A DNA stretch of 54,718 bases from an uncultured Porphyromonadaceae bacterium (lineage in GTDB: Bacteria; Bacteroidota; Bacteroidia; Bacteroidales; Muribaculaceae): contig CAMWNB010000011.1 of assembly GCA_947175495.1 (NCBI GenBank), forward strand, positions 1 to 54,718, read 5' to 3'. The notes below the pieces were generated by a model. That model was not told the DNA's origin and did not search any database. It saw only the letters and a program-made list of their open reading frames with translations. Every line of letters begins with the position of its first letter. Position 1 is the stretch's first letter. Positions 16,906 to 26,773 of the stretch are shown one piece after another. A program made the position numbers and the translations under genes.

Positions 16906-18747
16906 ATGGCAGAAAAGAATGAAAAATTGTTTGACCAGTTCCCTCCGGTGAGCTACGACGAGTGGCGCGCCAAGGTGGAAGCCGACCTCAAAGGAGCCGA
17001 CTTCAACAAGAAACTGGTCTGGCGCACCAACGAAGGCTTCAACGTGCAGCCCATCTACCGCGCCGAGGACATCGCCGACTTCAAGACCACAGGTTCCCTG
17101 CCCGGCGAATATCCCTATGTGCGCGGCACACGCGACAACAACGACTGGCTCACCCGCCAGGACATCGAGGCTGAGACACCCGAGCAGGCCAACGCCATCG
17201 CTCTCGACGTGCTCGGCAAAGGCGTCACCTCGCTCGGATTCCGCGTGGCGTCGGCCGACGAAGTGGCCCTCGTGCTCAAAGGCATCGACCTCGCCAAGGT
17301 GGAAATCAACATAAGCTGCTGCGTATGCAAGAGCCACGACGTGGCACGCGCTCTCGTGGCATGCATCAAGGAGCAGGGCGCCGAGGCCGCATTCCGCGGA
17401 GCCGTCGACTACAACCCCCTGCGCCGTCAGCTCGTCAAAGGCAAGGAAGGCATCGACACAGCCGCACTCGTGGCCGACGCCAAAGCCATGCTCGACATCG
17501 TGGCCCCCGTGCCCGCCCTACGCTGCATCAACGTGGAAAGCCTCCTGCTCGGCAACGGCGGCGCCTACATCTACCAGGAACTCGGCTACGCCCTCGCATG
17601 GGGCGCGGCATGGATGACCGCCCTCACCGACGCCGGCATCGACGCCGACACCGCCGCATCGCGCATCAAGTTCAACATGTGCGTGTCAAGCAACTTCTTC
17701 ATGGAACTCGCCAAGTTCCGCGCCGCCCGCATGCTCTGGGCGCAGATCGTCGAGCAGTACAAGCCCGCAGGCAGCGACGCCGCCAAGATGATGGTGTGCG
17801 CCAAGACCTCGCGCTTCAACCAGACCATCTACGACGCCCACGTCAACCTGCTGCGCTCCCAGACGGAGACCATGTCGGCAGCCCTCGCAGGCGTCGACTC
17901 CATCGTCACCACACCCTTCGACGAGCCCTACAAGACCCCCGACGCATTCTCCGAGCGCATCGCCCGCAACCAGCAGTTCCTGCTCAAGGAAGAAAGCCAC
18001 CTCGACAAGGTGGTCGACCCCGCCGGCGGCAGCTACTACGTCGAGACCCTCACCGTCAACATCGCCAAGGAAGCGTGGAAGCTCTTCCTGGCCGTCGAGG
18101 AAGAAGGCGGATTCTTCGCCCTCGCAGGCGAAGGCAAGGTGCAGGCAGCCGTCAACGAATCCTGCGCCAAACGCCACACCGACGTCGCCCGCCGCAAGGA
18201 AATCCTGCTCGGCACCAACCAGTACCCCAACATCAACGAGCTCGCCGCATCCAAGATAGAGAAAAAAGAAGGATGCTGCTGCTCCGGCGACAGCCGAGGC
18301 GCCAACGCCCTGGCCATGAAACGCGCCGCCACCGACTTCGAGACCCTGCGCCTCGCCACCGAGGCCGCGGCCAACCGTCCCAAAGTGTTCATGCTCACCA
18401 TCGGCAACCTGGCCATGCGCCTCGCCCGAGCACAGTTCTCCACCAACTTCTTCGGCTGCGCAGGCTATGAAATCATCGACAACCTCGGCTTCGACACCGT
18501 GCAGGCCGGCATAGACGAAGCTCTCGCAAAGGGCGCCGACGTCGTGGTGCTCTGCTCCAGCGACGACGAATACGCCACCCTCGCCCCCGAAGCATACAAG
18601 TATCTCGACGGCCGCGCCGAGTTCGTAGTGGCAGGCGCCCCCGCATGCATGGAAGAACTCCAGGCAGCAGGCATACAGCACTTCGTGCACGTTCGCTGCA
18701 ACGTGCTCGACACACTCCAGCAGTTCAACGCCAAACTCCTCAAATAA
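16906..18747 (+). CDS. mutA: Methylmalonyl-CoA mutase small (beta) subunit
   Basis: 613 aa. The N-terminal barrel domain is homologous to the large subunit (LFDQFPPVSYDEWRAKVEADLKGADF is the standard opening). The C-terminal B12-binding-like domain lacks the DxHxxG cobalamin ligand motif, as expected of the non-catalytic subunit. With MutB it isomerises succinyl-CoA and methylmalonyl-CoA in the succinate-to-propionate pathway in the cytoplasm. The mutB gene follows by 9 nt. Confidence 0.95.
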   Translation: MAEKNEKLFDQFPPVSYDEWRAKVEADLKGADFNKKLVWRTNEGFNVQPIYRAEDIADFKTTGSLPGEYPYVRGTRDNNDWLTRQDIEAETPEQANAIALDVLGKGVTSLGFRVASADEVALVLKGIDLAKVEINISCCVCKSHDVARALVACIKEQGAEAAFRGAVDYNPLRRQLVKGKEGIDTAALVADAKAMLDIVAPVPALRCINVESLLLGNGGAYIYQELGYALAWGAAWMTALTDAGIDADTAASRIKFNMCVSSNFFMELAKFRAARMLWAQIVEQYKPAGSDAAKMMVCAKTSRFNQTIYDAHVNLLRSQTETMSAALAGVDSIVTTPFDEPYKTPDAFSERIARNQQFLLKEESHLDKVVDPAGGSYYVETLTVNIAKEAWKLFLAVEEEGGFFALAGEGKVQAAVNESCAKRHTDVARRKEILLGTNQYPNINELAASKIEKKEGCCCSGDSRGANALAMKRAATDFETLRLATEAAANRPKVFMLTIGNLAMRLARAQFSTNFFGCAGYEIIDNLGFDTVQAGIDEALAKGADVVVLCSSDDEYATLAPEAYKYLDGRAEFVVAGAPACMEELQAAGIQHFVHVRCNVLDTLQQFNAKLLK

Positions 18748-18756
18748 GCACCGGCT

Positions 18757-20895
18757 ATGAAACCCGATTTTAAGACTATCGACATAAGCGCCGACGCTTT
18801 TGGCGCCGAGCACAAGGCTGCACCCGCAGCCGAAGAGTGGCTGACACCGGAGCTCATCCCCGTCAAGCCCGTTTACACCAAAGAAGACCTCGAAGGCCTC
18901 GAGCACCTCAGCTACGTCAGCGGCCTTCCCCCCTTCCTGCGTGGCCCCTACAGCGCCATGTATCCCCTGCGCCCCTGGACCATCCGCCAGTACGCAGGCT
19001 TCTCCACCGCTGCCGAGTCCAACGCATTCTACCGCCGCAACCTCGCATCCGGCCAGAAAGGCCTCTCCGTGGCCTTCGACCTCGCCACCCACCGCGGCTA
19101 CGACGCCGACCACGCACGCGTAGTAGGCGACGTCGGCAAGGCAGGCGTCAGCATCTGCACCCTCGACGACATGAAGGTGCTCTTCGACGGCATCCCCCTC
19201 AACAAGATGTCCGTGTCCATGACCATGAACGGAGCCGTGCTCCCCGTCCTCGCCTTCTACATCAACGCAGGCCTCGAGCAAGGCGCCCGCCTCGACGAGA
19301 TGGCAGGCACCATCCAGAACGACATCCTCAAGGAATTCATGGTGCGCAACACCTACATCTACCCCCCGGAGTTCTCCATGCGCATCATCGCCGACATCTT
19401 CGAGTACACCTCGCAGAACATGCCCAAGTTCAACTCCATCTCCATCTCCGGCTACCACATGCAGGAAGCAGGCGCCACATGCGACATCGAGCTGGCCTAC
19501 ACCCTCGCCGACGGTCTTGAGTACCTCCGCGCAGGCGTCAACGCAGGCATGGACATCGACGCATTCGCACCCCGCCTGTCGTTCTTCTGGGCCATCGGCA
19601 TGAACTACTTCATGGAAGTGGCAAAGATGCGCGCCGCACGCATGCTCTGGGCAAAGATCGTCAAGCAGTTCAACCCCAAGAACCCCAAGTCGCTCGCGCT
19701 CCGCACCCACTCGCAGACGTCCGGCTGGAGCCTCACCGAGCAGGACCCCTTCAACAACGTAGGCCGCACCTGCATCGAAGCCATGGGCGCAGCCCTCGGC
19801 CACACGCAGAGCCTCCACACCAACGCCCTCGACGAAGCCATCGCCCTGCCCACCGACTTCTCCGCGCGCATCGCCCGCAACACGCAGATCTACATCCAGG
19901 AAGAAACCCTCGTCACCAAGCAGATCGACCCCTGGGGCGGCAGCTACTACGTCGAGGCACTCACCAATGAGATCGCCCACCGCGCATGGGCCCACATCCA
20001 GGAAATCGAAGCGCTCGGCGGCATGGCAAAAGCCATCGAGACCGGACTGCCCAAGCTCCGCATCGAAGAAGCAGCCGCACGCGCGCAGGCACGCATCGAC
20101 AGCGGACGCCAGACCATCGTCGGCATCAACAAGTACCGCCTCGACCACGAGGACCCCATCGACATCCTCGAAATCGACAACACCGAAGTGCGCCGCGAGC
20201 AGATCGAACGCCTCAACGACGTCAAGGCCCACCGCGACGAAGCCAAAGTGAAAGAAGCCCTCGCAGCCATCACCGAATGCGTCCGCACCAAGCAGGGCAA
20301 CCTCCTCGACCTCGCCGTCAAGGCAGCAGGCCTCCGCGCCACCCTCGGCGAAATCTCCGACGCCTGCGAAGAAGTCGTAGGCCGCTACAAAGCAGTAATC
20401 CGAACAATCTCCGGCGTGTACTCCAACGAAACCAAGCAAGACCCCGACTTCGTGCGCGCACAGCAGATGTGCGCCGAATTCGCCAAGCGTGAGGGCCGCC
20501 AGCCCCGCATCATGATAGCCAAGATGGGCCAGGACGGCCACGACCGCGGCGCCAAAGTCGTAGCCACCGGCTACGCCGACTGCGGCTTCGACGTCGACAT
20601 GGGACCCCTGTTCCAGACACCCGCCGAGGCAGCCCGCCAGGCCGTCGAAAACGACGTCCACATCCTCGGCGTCTCCTCCCTCGCCGCAGGCCACAAGACC
20701 CTCATCCCCCAGGTGATCGAGGAACTCAAGAAGCTCGGCCGCGACGACATCATGGTCACCGCCGGCGGCGTAATCCCCGCCCAGGACTACGACTTCCTCT
20801 ACAAGGCGGGCGTAGCAGCCATCTTCGGCCCCGGCACACGCATCCCCGACTCCGCCATCAAGATGCTCGAAATCCTCAACGAAAGCGCCGAATAA
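18757..20895 (+). CDS. mutB: Methylmalonyl-CoA mutase large (alpha) subunit
   Basis: 712 aa, full length. The catalytic barrel shows [23 protein letters not shown] and the conserved [18 protein letters not shown]. The C-terminal cobalamin-binding domain carries GQDGHDRG with the axial ligand H595. It is the adenosylcobalamin-dependent catalytic subunit working with MutA. No meaB chaperone or epimerase gene is next to the pair. A strong intrinsic terminator follows. Confidence 0.97.
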   Translation: MKPDFKTIDISADAFGAEHKAAPAAEEWLTPELIPVKPVYTKEDLEGLEHLSYVSGLPPFLRGPYSAMYPLRPWTIRQYAGFSTAAESNAFYRRNLASGQKGLSVAFDLATHRGYDADHARVVGDVGKAGVSICTLDDMKVLFDGIPLNKMSVSMTMNGAVLPVLAFYINAGLEQGARLDEMAGTIQNDILKEFMVRNTYIYPPEFSMRIIADIFEYTSQNMPKFNSISISGYHMQEAGATCDIELAYTLADGLEYLRAGVNAGMDIDAFAPRLSFFWAIGMNYFMEVAKMRAARMLWAKIVKQFNPKNPKSLALRTHSQTSGWSLTEQDPFNNVGRTCIEAMGAALGHTQSLHTNALDEAIALPTDFSARIARNTQIYIQEETLVTKQIDPWGGSYYVEALTNEIAHRAWAHIQEIEALGGMAKAIETGLPKLRIEEAAARAQARIDSGRQTIVGINKYRLDHEDPIDILEIDNTEVRREQIERLNDVKAHRDEAKVKEALAAITECVRTKQGNLLDLAVKAAGLRATLGEISDACEEVVGRYKAVIRTISGVYSNETKQDPDFVRAQQMCAEFAKREGRQPRIMIAKMGQDGHDRGAKVVATGYADCGFDVDMGPLFQTPAEAARQAVENDVHILGVSSLAAGHKTLIPQVIEELKKLGRDDIMVTAGGVIPAQDYDFLYKAGVAAIFGPGTRIPDSAIKMLEILNESAE

Positions 20896-20926
20896 AGCGC
20901 CCCTTCGCTGACCGCACATACACACG

Positions 20927-20959
20927 ACCGGCAGGACCCCCAGGGCCCTGCCGGTTTTT
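20927..20959 (+). terminator. Intrinsic terminator after mutB
   Basis: A 9-bp stem ACCGGCAGG/CCTGCCGGT (20927-20935 with 20947-20955), 11-nt loop, then a T run. Confidence 0.85.
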
Positions 20960-21033
20960 CAGATAGCGGAGCGAACAAAACAGCCACCCCCGCCGTTATA
21001 CCAACAGTTATAACATAACCGGAATTCTCTCAA

Positions 21034-21474
21034 ATGAAAAAAATCATCTATCTGACCCTCGTGAGCCTCCTGACCATCTCCGTGTGCGCGTGCTCCGACG
21101 ACGACGAGCCCATCAGCCCCCTCCAGCTGCCACAGGCCGCCCGCACCTTCCTCGCCCAGTTCTTCCCCACCTACGACGTCCGCAGCGTAGAAAAAGACGG
21201 CCACCACGACGACACCGAGTACACCGTCACCTTCACCAACGGCTACGAAGTCGAGTTCGACGCCTCCGGCGAATGGACCGACGTCGACGCCCCCGACGGC
21301 CTTGCCATCCCCGACGGCATAGCCCCCGCCACCATCGCCGAATACGTCGTCACCTACTATCCCGGCGACGGCATCAACGAAATCTCACGCGACCGCCGCG
21401 GCTACGACGTCGACCTCATCTCCGGCACCGACCTCGTATTCACCCTCACCGGCGACCTCGTCTCCATCAACTGA
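21034..21474 (+). CDS. PepSY-like lipoprotein
   Basis: 146 aa. The lipobox ISVCAC gives Cys20, followed by SDDDEP, a typical Bacteroidetes lipoprotein export signal for surface display. Two PepSY-like repeats (LPQAARTFLAQFFPTYDVRSVEKD...YTVTF and IAPATIAEYVVTYYPGDGINEISRD) mark the PF11396 beta-lactamase-inhibitor-like family. The role is unknown; such proteins are often periplasmic or surface binding modules. It is monocistronic, lying between two terminators. Confidence 0.78.
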   Translation: MKKIIYLTLVSLLTISVCACSDDDEPISPLQLPQAARTFLAQFFPTYDVRSVEKDGHHDDTEYTVTFTNGYEVEFDASGEWTDVDAPDGLAIPDGIAPATIAEYVVTYYPGDGINEISRDRRGYDVDLISGTDLVFTLTGDLVSIN

Positions 21475-21512
21475 TCCCCCTCTCCTCTCTCCTCGATATC
21501 CCGCAAAAAAGA

Positions 21513-21545
21513 AGCGGCGCGCCCCCGGCCGCCGCTCTTTTTATG
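21513..21545. terminator. Bidirectional intrinsic terminator
   Basis: Stem AGCGGCG/CGCCGCT (21513-21519 with 21530-21536). CTTTTT follows and AAAAAAG precedes, so it can stop both the PepSY-like gene and the leftward polysaccharide operon. Confidence 0.8.
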
Positions 21546-21589
21546 TAAATATGCCAACGCTCCCGTTATTCAGGCAGCAGCCGGTAGAA

Positions 21590-22093
21590 TCAATTTACCC
21601 CCCCCCTATTTGCTTTGTTTAATTCATTGATAGGCTGCCTTTTACGGATGAACTTCGCAGGGTTGCCGCCCCATATTTCCCACGCGGGAATATCTTTGGT
21701 GACCACGCTTCCGGCAGCCACCACAGCCCCTTCCCCTATCTCTACAGAATTGACAATCAAAGAGTTCATCCCGATGAAAGCATCGTTGCCGATGGTCACT
21801 TTGCCGAGGTACATTCCGCAATTGTCCGGGTTGTAGAAATGTGTGAGAATCTGTACGCCGGTAGTTATGCCTACATGTTCACCTATTTCCACGAGGTCAG
21901 GCCGGATGCCGTCGAACCCCACATGGGCTCCTATGAAAGAACGTGGGCCGATGCTTATGCCAGCCATGCGAAGCAGCCTTACGCGCAATTTAGTGTATAG
22001 CCATGGCGATTCGCTGAGTGTCACCAGAAGTTTTCGCCAAATACGCTTGAGCGGATATGAAGTCTGGCCGAGTCGGTCTATTTTAGGGTTCAT
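21590..22093 (-). CDS. Hexapeptide-repeat acyltransferase (WcaF/LacA-like)
   Basis: 167 aa. Left-handed beta-helix repeats are visible (ISIGPRSFIGAHVGFD, VEIGEHVGITTGVQI, VTIGNDAFIGMNSLIV, VEIGEGAVVAAGSVV), with the family's ILTHFYNPDN loop holding the catalytic His and a GGNPAKFI end. It probably O-acetylates a sugar of the polysaccharide. Last gene of the operon, overlapping the GT4 gene by 4 nt. A run of nine G (coding strand) lies four codons before the stop, so a slip would only alter the last residues. Confidence 0.82.
   Translation of the reverse strand: MNPKIDRLGQTSYPLKRIWRKLLVTLSESPWLYTKLRVRLLRMAGISIGPRSFIGAHVGFDGIRPDLVEIGEHVGITTGVQILTHFYNPDNCGMYLGKVTIGNDAFIGMNSLIVNSVEIGEGAVVAAGSVVTKDIPAWEIWGGNPAKFIRKRQPINELNKANRGGVN
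21598..21606. repeat. Mononucleotide tract (C9; G9 on coding strand)
   Basis: Nine C on the + strand at the 3' end of the hexapeptide acyltransferase gene. Loss of one G gives TAA directly after the tract; gain of one adds about eight residues. Confidence 0.9.
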
Positions 22094-23202
22094 TGTTTTG
22101 TTATAGTTTTAATGTGTTCTACATACTTTTTTGCAACCGACGGCCATGTGTATTCGTTTGCAATGCGTTGATAGTTATTCTCGACAGGTCCGTATAATGT
22201 CTCCGGACTGTCAACTGCCAGCTCTATGGCTTTGACGAGATCGGCTTCCGATTCCGGCATCACCCATAAGGCATTCGCCTTCTCGAGGAGTTCTCTATTG
22301 GCCGGTATGTCCGATGCTATTACCGGCACTTTTCGGCTCATTGCCTCCATAAGAGTTATCGCAAGACCCTCAGAGGTAGAAGGGATGCAGAACGCAAAGG
22401 CATTACGCAGTAGAACTTCCTTGTCAGCACCGAATACAGCGCCTGTGAACACTATGTCGTCACGTCCGGCCGCCAGTTGATGCAGTGAGTTTACGAAATC
22501 CGGCTGAGCGTTGTTGTCACCGGCTATCACGAGACTATAGCCAGCGTGGCTTGCCTTTTTGAATGCTGATATGAGATAGTGTGGGTTCTTCACTTCCGTA
22601 AGTCTCGCCAGCAGCAGGAAATAGCGCTTGCTCTGAAGGCCGAAACGCTCAAGCACATTGCTTTTCGGCTGCTCATCGTCGGGGAGGATGACAGCACCGG
22701 GAATGGTCACGGCATCATAGCCATAACGCTTTTTAAAGTATTGAGTCTGATAATCGCTGCACATTATCAAGTTTGGCGTAGCCCACGCCGTGTAGTGCTC
22801 AAGTATCTGTAAAATCTTTTTCTGGCCGGGTGAATACTTGCTCTGACACCATTCCAGGCCATGGCCCTGCAGCAGGCACGCGCGTCCGAACAGGCGTCCC
22901 AGAGGGCTCCAAAGGGCGGGTGGCCACGCATTGAGATGAATAATGTCCACATTCTTGATGTGGCGTATCGTGTGCCACATAGCTTTGAGACTTAGCAAAG
23001 GCTTGCATAGGAAACGGCTCTTGGGACTTTTTTGGTGAATGACACGGAAACCGCAATACATTTCCTCGCCGTTTCGCTGGCTCTCGCAGAACACGATGGG
23101 TTCATGTCCCAGCCGCACGAGCTCAGATGCAAGATTGCGCACATAATTCTCTATGCCGCCGGTTGTGTGTATGTCTCGTCCTCCGATGAATACTATCTTC
23201 AT
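22090..23202 (-). CDS. Family 4 glycosyltransferase
   Basis: 370 aa, GT-B fold. The N-terminus KIVFIGGRDIHTTGGIENYVRNLASEL is the acceptor-side opening typical of GT4. The C-terminal donor domain shows LLLARLTEVKNP, VIAGDNN and the E-x7-E-type motif in CIPSTSEGLAITLMEAMSRKVPVIASD. It acts at the cytoplasmic face of the membrane, adding one sugar of the repeat unit. It overlaps the following acyltransferase gene as ATGA. Low GC like its operon neighbours. Confidence 0.88.
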   Translation of the reverse strand: MKIVFIGGRDIHTTGGIENYVRNLASELVRLGHEPIVFCESQRNGEEMYCGFRVIHQKSPKSRFLCKPLLSLKAMWHTIRHIKNVDIIHLNAWPPALWSPLGRLFGRACLLQGHGLEWCQSKYSPGQKKILQILEHYTAWATPNLIMCSDYQTQYFKKRYGYDAVTIPGAVILPDDEQPKSNVLERFGLQSKRYFLLLARLTEVKNPHYLISAFKKASHAGYSLVIAGDNNAQPDFVNSLHQLAAGRDDIVFTGAVFGADKEVLLRNAFAFCIPSTSEGLAITLMEAMSRKVPVIASDIPANRELLEKANALWVMPESEADLVKAIELAVDSPETLYGPVENNYQRIANEYTWPSVAKKYVEHIKTITKQ

Positions 23203-23264
23203 ATTAGATTGTCATAAAGATTCTTTTTACCGCCTTTTGTCATTGCTTCTCCAGATAATTCATG

Positions 23265-24311
23265 TCACGATAGCAATTTTAGGTAGTTTTGCCGGAATGC
23301 CTGCATGCTGTATTCCCTGTGCAGGATGCAGTTTCCTTCACGTCCCATGCGCACGCGCAGGTCGTGAGATTCGGCCAAGCGCACTATAGCAGAAGAAATG
23401 GCGTCCACGTCTTTGGCCGGAACGACGAACCCGCTCTTTCCATTGTCTACGAGCCTTGCATTGTCGCCCACATCAGTGGCCACTACGGGCAGCGAGGCGT
23501 CCATGGCCTCCATGATAGAGTTGCTGGTTCCCTCAAACAAAGATGTCGACAGATATATGTCGCTGTCGGCCAGGAACGACGGGATGTTTTTGGGATTGAT
23601 AATCATCTCCACGCAGTCTTCCACGCCATAGGCCTTTATCCATTCGCGTATCTGCTGCTCAAGTTCGCCGTGGCCTATAATAAGATAGCGCAGCGACGGA
23701 ACTGCGGCATTTGCCCGGGCAAATGCCGCAATGGCCGTTTCATAGTCTTTTTGCGCCACGAAGCGCGCCACCGACACCACCCGCACAGTCTCGCGCATAG
23801 GGCGTTCGACGGCAGCCTTGGGGTTGAGATAGCAGTTCGGGATAACAGTCATTCTGCGGATGCCCTTGCGCCCGAACACATCCATGCCTGCGTAGTTGTT
23901 GACCACAGCGCCTGTCGCAAGCACGTTGCCGATCTTCTCAAGCATGAGTTTGGCCGTGGGCAGGCTCGCATTTCTAAGGCCCTGGTAGATGTGTTTCACT
24001 CCGGCCATGCGTCCGACTATCGGCCCCCAGAAATCGGGGTAGGTGAGGTAGCAGAACATCGTGTCGGCCTTGATTGCACGCAGCCTGCGGTAAAGCTCGC
24101 GTAGCCTCGACATGCTGCTCCCTGAGAACATGGTGATGTTTTCAGGGCCGGGCGCATACAGATCCATCAGCTCTTTTTCCAGTCCGGCTTCCGGAAACAG
24201 TACGAAAAGATGCACCTTGTGTGTGTCTGCCAGCGCATTGCCAAGAAGCACAGCCTGTTTCTCGGCACCGCCCTTCTTAAGCGTAGGGATAAGTATTGCT
24301 ATTGTGCTCAT
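23265..24311 (-). CDS. Family 4 glycosyltransferase
   Basis: 348 aa. It opens IAILIPTLKKGGAEKQAVLLGNAL. The donor domain has VVSVARFVAQKDYETAI, YLIIGHGELE and the nucleotide-sugar motif STSLFEGTSNSIMEAMDASLPVVATDVGDN. Second GT4 of the operon. The 62-nt gap to the next gene holds nothing recognisable. The sugar specificity is not readable from sequence. Confidence 0.88.
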   Translation of the reverse strand: MSTIAILIPTLKKGGAEKQAVLLGNALADTHKVHLFVLFPEAGLEKELMDLYAPGPENITMFSGSSMSRLRELYRRLRAIKADTMFCYLTYPDFWGPIVGRMAGVKHIYQGLRNASLPTAKLMLEKIGNVLATGAVVNNYAGMDVFGRKGIRRMTVIPNCYLNPKAAVERPMRETVRVVSVARFVAQKDYETAIAAFARANAAVPSLRYLIIGHGELEQQIREWIKAYGVEDCVEMIINPKNIPSFLADSDIYLSTSLFEGTSNSIMEAMDASLPVVATDVGDNARLVDNGKSGFVVPAKDVDAISSAIVRLAESHDLRVRMGREGNCILHREYSMQAFRQNYLKLLS

Positions 24312-24327
24312 AGAAATCGTCGTTAAT

Positions 24328-25482
24328 CTACATCTTTCCGAATTGCATGGTGATTATTTTGCCTAACATAAATATTTCTCCGTAAAGGAAAGGCAACAGC
24401 AGCAACCTGTTCATCACTTTGTAGCTGCAAAATTTGTTCTGGTACATATAAGTGATGATAAGGCATAGTGGAATACCGGCCATATACAGATATCTATAAC
24501 CTATAACCCACAAACCAATTATTTGATTGCCTGCAATTCCGAGTATCGTGATTGCTATGAGCACGATGAATAAGGTGAGCGTCAGATAACGGCTTATAGC
24601 TTCGGAACAAACTTTGTTGTTCTTTCTGAAATAAAATTTCCATATTGCGTAGCCCAGGGCTATATAAAAACTATAATATCTGAGAGTGGTGATGAGTTCC
24701 CATTTCCAGTTGAACGCAATCTGTATCTTGGATGATGCGTATCCCTGTGCGCTTTTGGCAAATTCACTGCTGTTATCAGCTAAAAGTGCGCCGGAGATGA
24801 TTCCGCCTAACACATATTTCACACCCATAATCACAAATGGCGTAGTCAGTAAAATCAAAAGTACTCTTTTTTTCGTAAGTTTGAAGAATACTAAAGGACT
24901 AAGTGCTATTAGCACCAAAACACTTCTATGGGAAATATATGCTAATGCAAACATGCCAGCAGCAATACACAGTCGTCGCAATATGTTCCCTTTGTTGACG
25001 ACAAGGAAACTGGCTCCATAGAAATATAGTGCCATAGCAAGTGAGACACGGGCATACGAAAACGTCAGCATAAAGAATATTGTGAATACATAAATGAATA
25101 AATTCTCATTTAGTTTCAGTCTCTTAGCTGTTAAGTACACAAATATTAATGCCGCGCCCCATACAAACAACCTGAATATAATATATGAGCCGCAAGACAA
25201 CAATGATATGTAATAGTATATAGGGTCTCTGAAGTCCTTTAGTCCATGATAAAAATTTCTTGCAAAGCTAAAATAGTCAGTATCCCAGAATGCGTACAGG
25301 CAGAAAAGCAAAACGGAACACCAGGAGAGTTGGCGGGTGGTTTTGCTATCCTTAAGTAAATATACTATAAGGAATACAAAATTCATAAGAACAAAGCAAA
25401 ACCAGAACTCCGACAAAGAAGTGCCGGTGGGGCGTGGTATATGCAGGTCGAAATTCCAGTTAAAGGCAGATGGCAAATCCAT
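24328..25482 (-). CDS. EpsG/Wzy-type polysaccharide polymerase
   Basis: 384 aa from ATG 25482 (MDLPSAFNWNFDL); the frame extends to a TTG at 25518 that overlaps wzx. About 10-11 hydrophobic segments. The region after the first membrane helices has DTDYFSFARNFYHGLKDFRDPIYYYISLL, which resembles the EpsG family D-x-D-Y pattern. It probably polymerises undecaprenyl-linked repeat units in the periplasm. Strongly AT-rich with ATA and TTA codons, unlike the flanking genes. Confidence 0.75.
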   Translation of the reverse strand: MDLPSAFNWNFDLHIPRPTGTSLSEFWFCFVLMNFVFLIVYLLKDSKTTRQLSWCSVLLFCLYAFWDTDYFSFARNFYHGLKDFRDPIYYYISLLSCGSYIIFRLFVWGAALIFVYLTAKRLKLNENLFIYVFTIFFMLTFSYARVSLAMALYFYGASFLVVNKGNILRRLCIAAGMFALAYISHRSVLVLIALSPLVFFKLTKKRVLLILLTTPFVIMGVKYVLGGIISGALLADNSSEFAKSAQGYASSKIQIAFNWKWELITTLRYYSFYIALGYAIWKFYFRKNNKVCSEAISRYLTLTLFIVLIAITILGIAGNQIIGLWVIGYRYLYMAGIPLCLIITYMYQNKFCSYKVMNRLLLLPFLYGEIFMLGKIITMQFGKM

Positions 25483-25492
25483 ACTCAGTGAT

Positions 25493-26752
25493 TTAAATGG
25501 TACATTGTTTTTTTGCAAAAAAATACACTAATGTTCCTATTATGACGCGGGACAATGCTATGGCGCATGCCGCTCCGGTGTAGCTGAAGAAATAAATGAG
25601 AGGTATGGCAGATATAGCTCCTGCTAAAGAAGCATATAACGTTATTTTCCGCAGCAGCCTCTCTTTGCCGGTGATTAATAGATAATTTGTTCCGTATATA
25701 TTGGTAATAGAATGGAAAATCAGAGAAGCTCCCAATATCCGCAGTGGCATGATTGAAGGCTTGAACGAATCACCTAAGACTACGTCTACAAGTATAGGCG
25801 CGCCAAATACCAATACTAAAGAAAAAAGTATCGTGATGGCGAGTTTTATCTTTGCATATACGATATGTTTTTCTATGTGTCTTGAGAGATAGGGAAAAAA
25901 GGCACGGCTCAAAATCGTGAGAAATTGGCTTCCAATGCTATAAAACTTATTTGCTCCTTCAAGAAAACCATTAGCTACGCTTCCTCCCCAAAAACCGAGC
26001 AAGAGCACGGAGAAGTTTGTATAGAGGTTGGGTATAATAGTGTTTAAGAATACGTCAAAGCCGCTTTTAACGCTATCGCACACATCGCTGACATGTGCAA
26101 AATGAAATTTGATATGGAAAGAATATCTTATGTATAGCATGCTGATTATTCCCGCCATAATATATCCGAGGCCGGCAAATACAGGCTGTAGCACATAGTC
26201 CTTGGATTCATCGATGAATACGAATATCAGCACTGTAAAAAGGGCCTTAGACAGCAAATTTAGTATTGTAATCATCTTCATTCTCTCCATTCCTTGAAAC
26301 AACCATTCGGGAAAAATGGTTTGTCCGATAACAATGGAAAAAGATAAAGCGATTACCAAGTAGTTCTCTTTAAAATATGGTACTGTAATGAGAAGCACAG
26401 CAAGACAAATGCCGGAGACAAGCATTAGAGCCAGCTTGCTTGTCGTCACAATTGAATATATCCTTTCAACCGCCGCTTTGTCTCCCCGGCATTTTGCTAT
26501 ATCTCTCGTGGCAGTGAAATTATAGCCCCAGTCGGTAATTGTCATAAAGTACACGATTACAGACATGGCAAATGCTATTTTACCAAATCCCTCTACTCCG
26601 ATTACACGTGCGAGGTATGGATATGTTAAAATCGGCAGGACATAGCTGCCGATTTGAAGCAGCGAGAGATAAGAGAAATTTGTAATTACGCGTTTAGCAT
26701 CTTTTGACGCCTGCACGCGTTTCAAAATATTCGTAGGTTTAGTCACGCTCAC
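25493..26752 (-). CDS. Wzx-type oligosaccharide flippase
   Basis: 419 aa, about 12 membrane helices. The opening NFSYLSLLQIGSYVLPILTYPYLARVIGVEGFGKIAFAMS, with its PxLxxPYLARxxG and GFG pattern, is characteristic of MATE/PST-family polysaccharide flippases. The start is GTG at 26752; an in-frame stop lies nine codons upstream and no ATG is suitable. It moves lipid-linked repeat units across the inner membrane for the polymerase encoded next. Confidence 0.88.
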   Translation of the reverse strand: MSVTKPTNILKRVQASKDAKRVITNFSYLSLLQIGSYVLPILTYPYLARVIGVEGFGKIAFAMSVIVYFMTITDWGYNFTATRDIAKCRGDKAAVERIYSIVTTSKLALMLVSGICLAVLLITVPYFKENYLVIALSFSIVIGQTIFPEWLFQGMERMKMITILNLLSKALFTVLIFVFIDESKDYVLQPVFAGLGYIMAGIISMLYIRYSFHIKFHFAHVSDVCDSVKSGFDVFLNTIIPNLYTNFSVLLLGFWGGSVANGFLEGANKFYSIGSQFLTILSRAFFPYLSRHIEKHIVYAKIKLAITILFSLVLVFGAPILVDVVLGDSFKPSIMPLRILGASLIFHSITNIYGTNYLLITGKERLLRKITLYASLAGAISAIPLIYFFSYTGAACAIALSRVIIGTLVYFFAKKQCTI

Positions 26753-26773
26753 AATTGATAGATTACGAGGTTT

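Noticed and set aside
17686-20925. 1079-codon open frame on the minus strand across mutA and mutB
   Set aside because: Antisense shadow of two clear genes; GC-rich third positions keep stop codons out. The translation is Val/Ala/Gly/His-rich with no domain.
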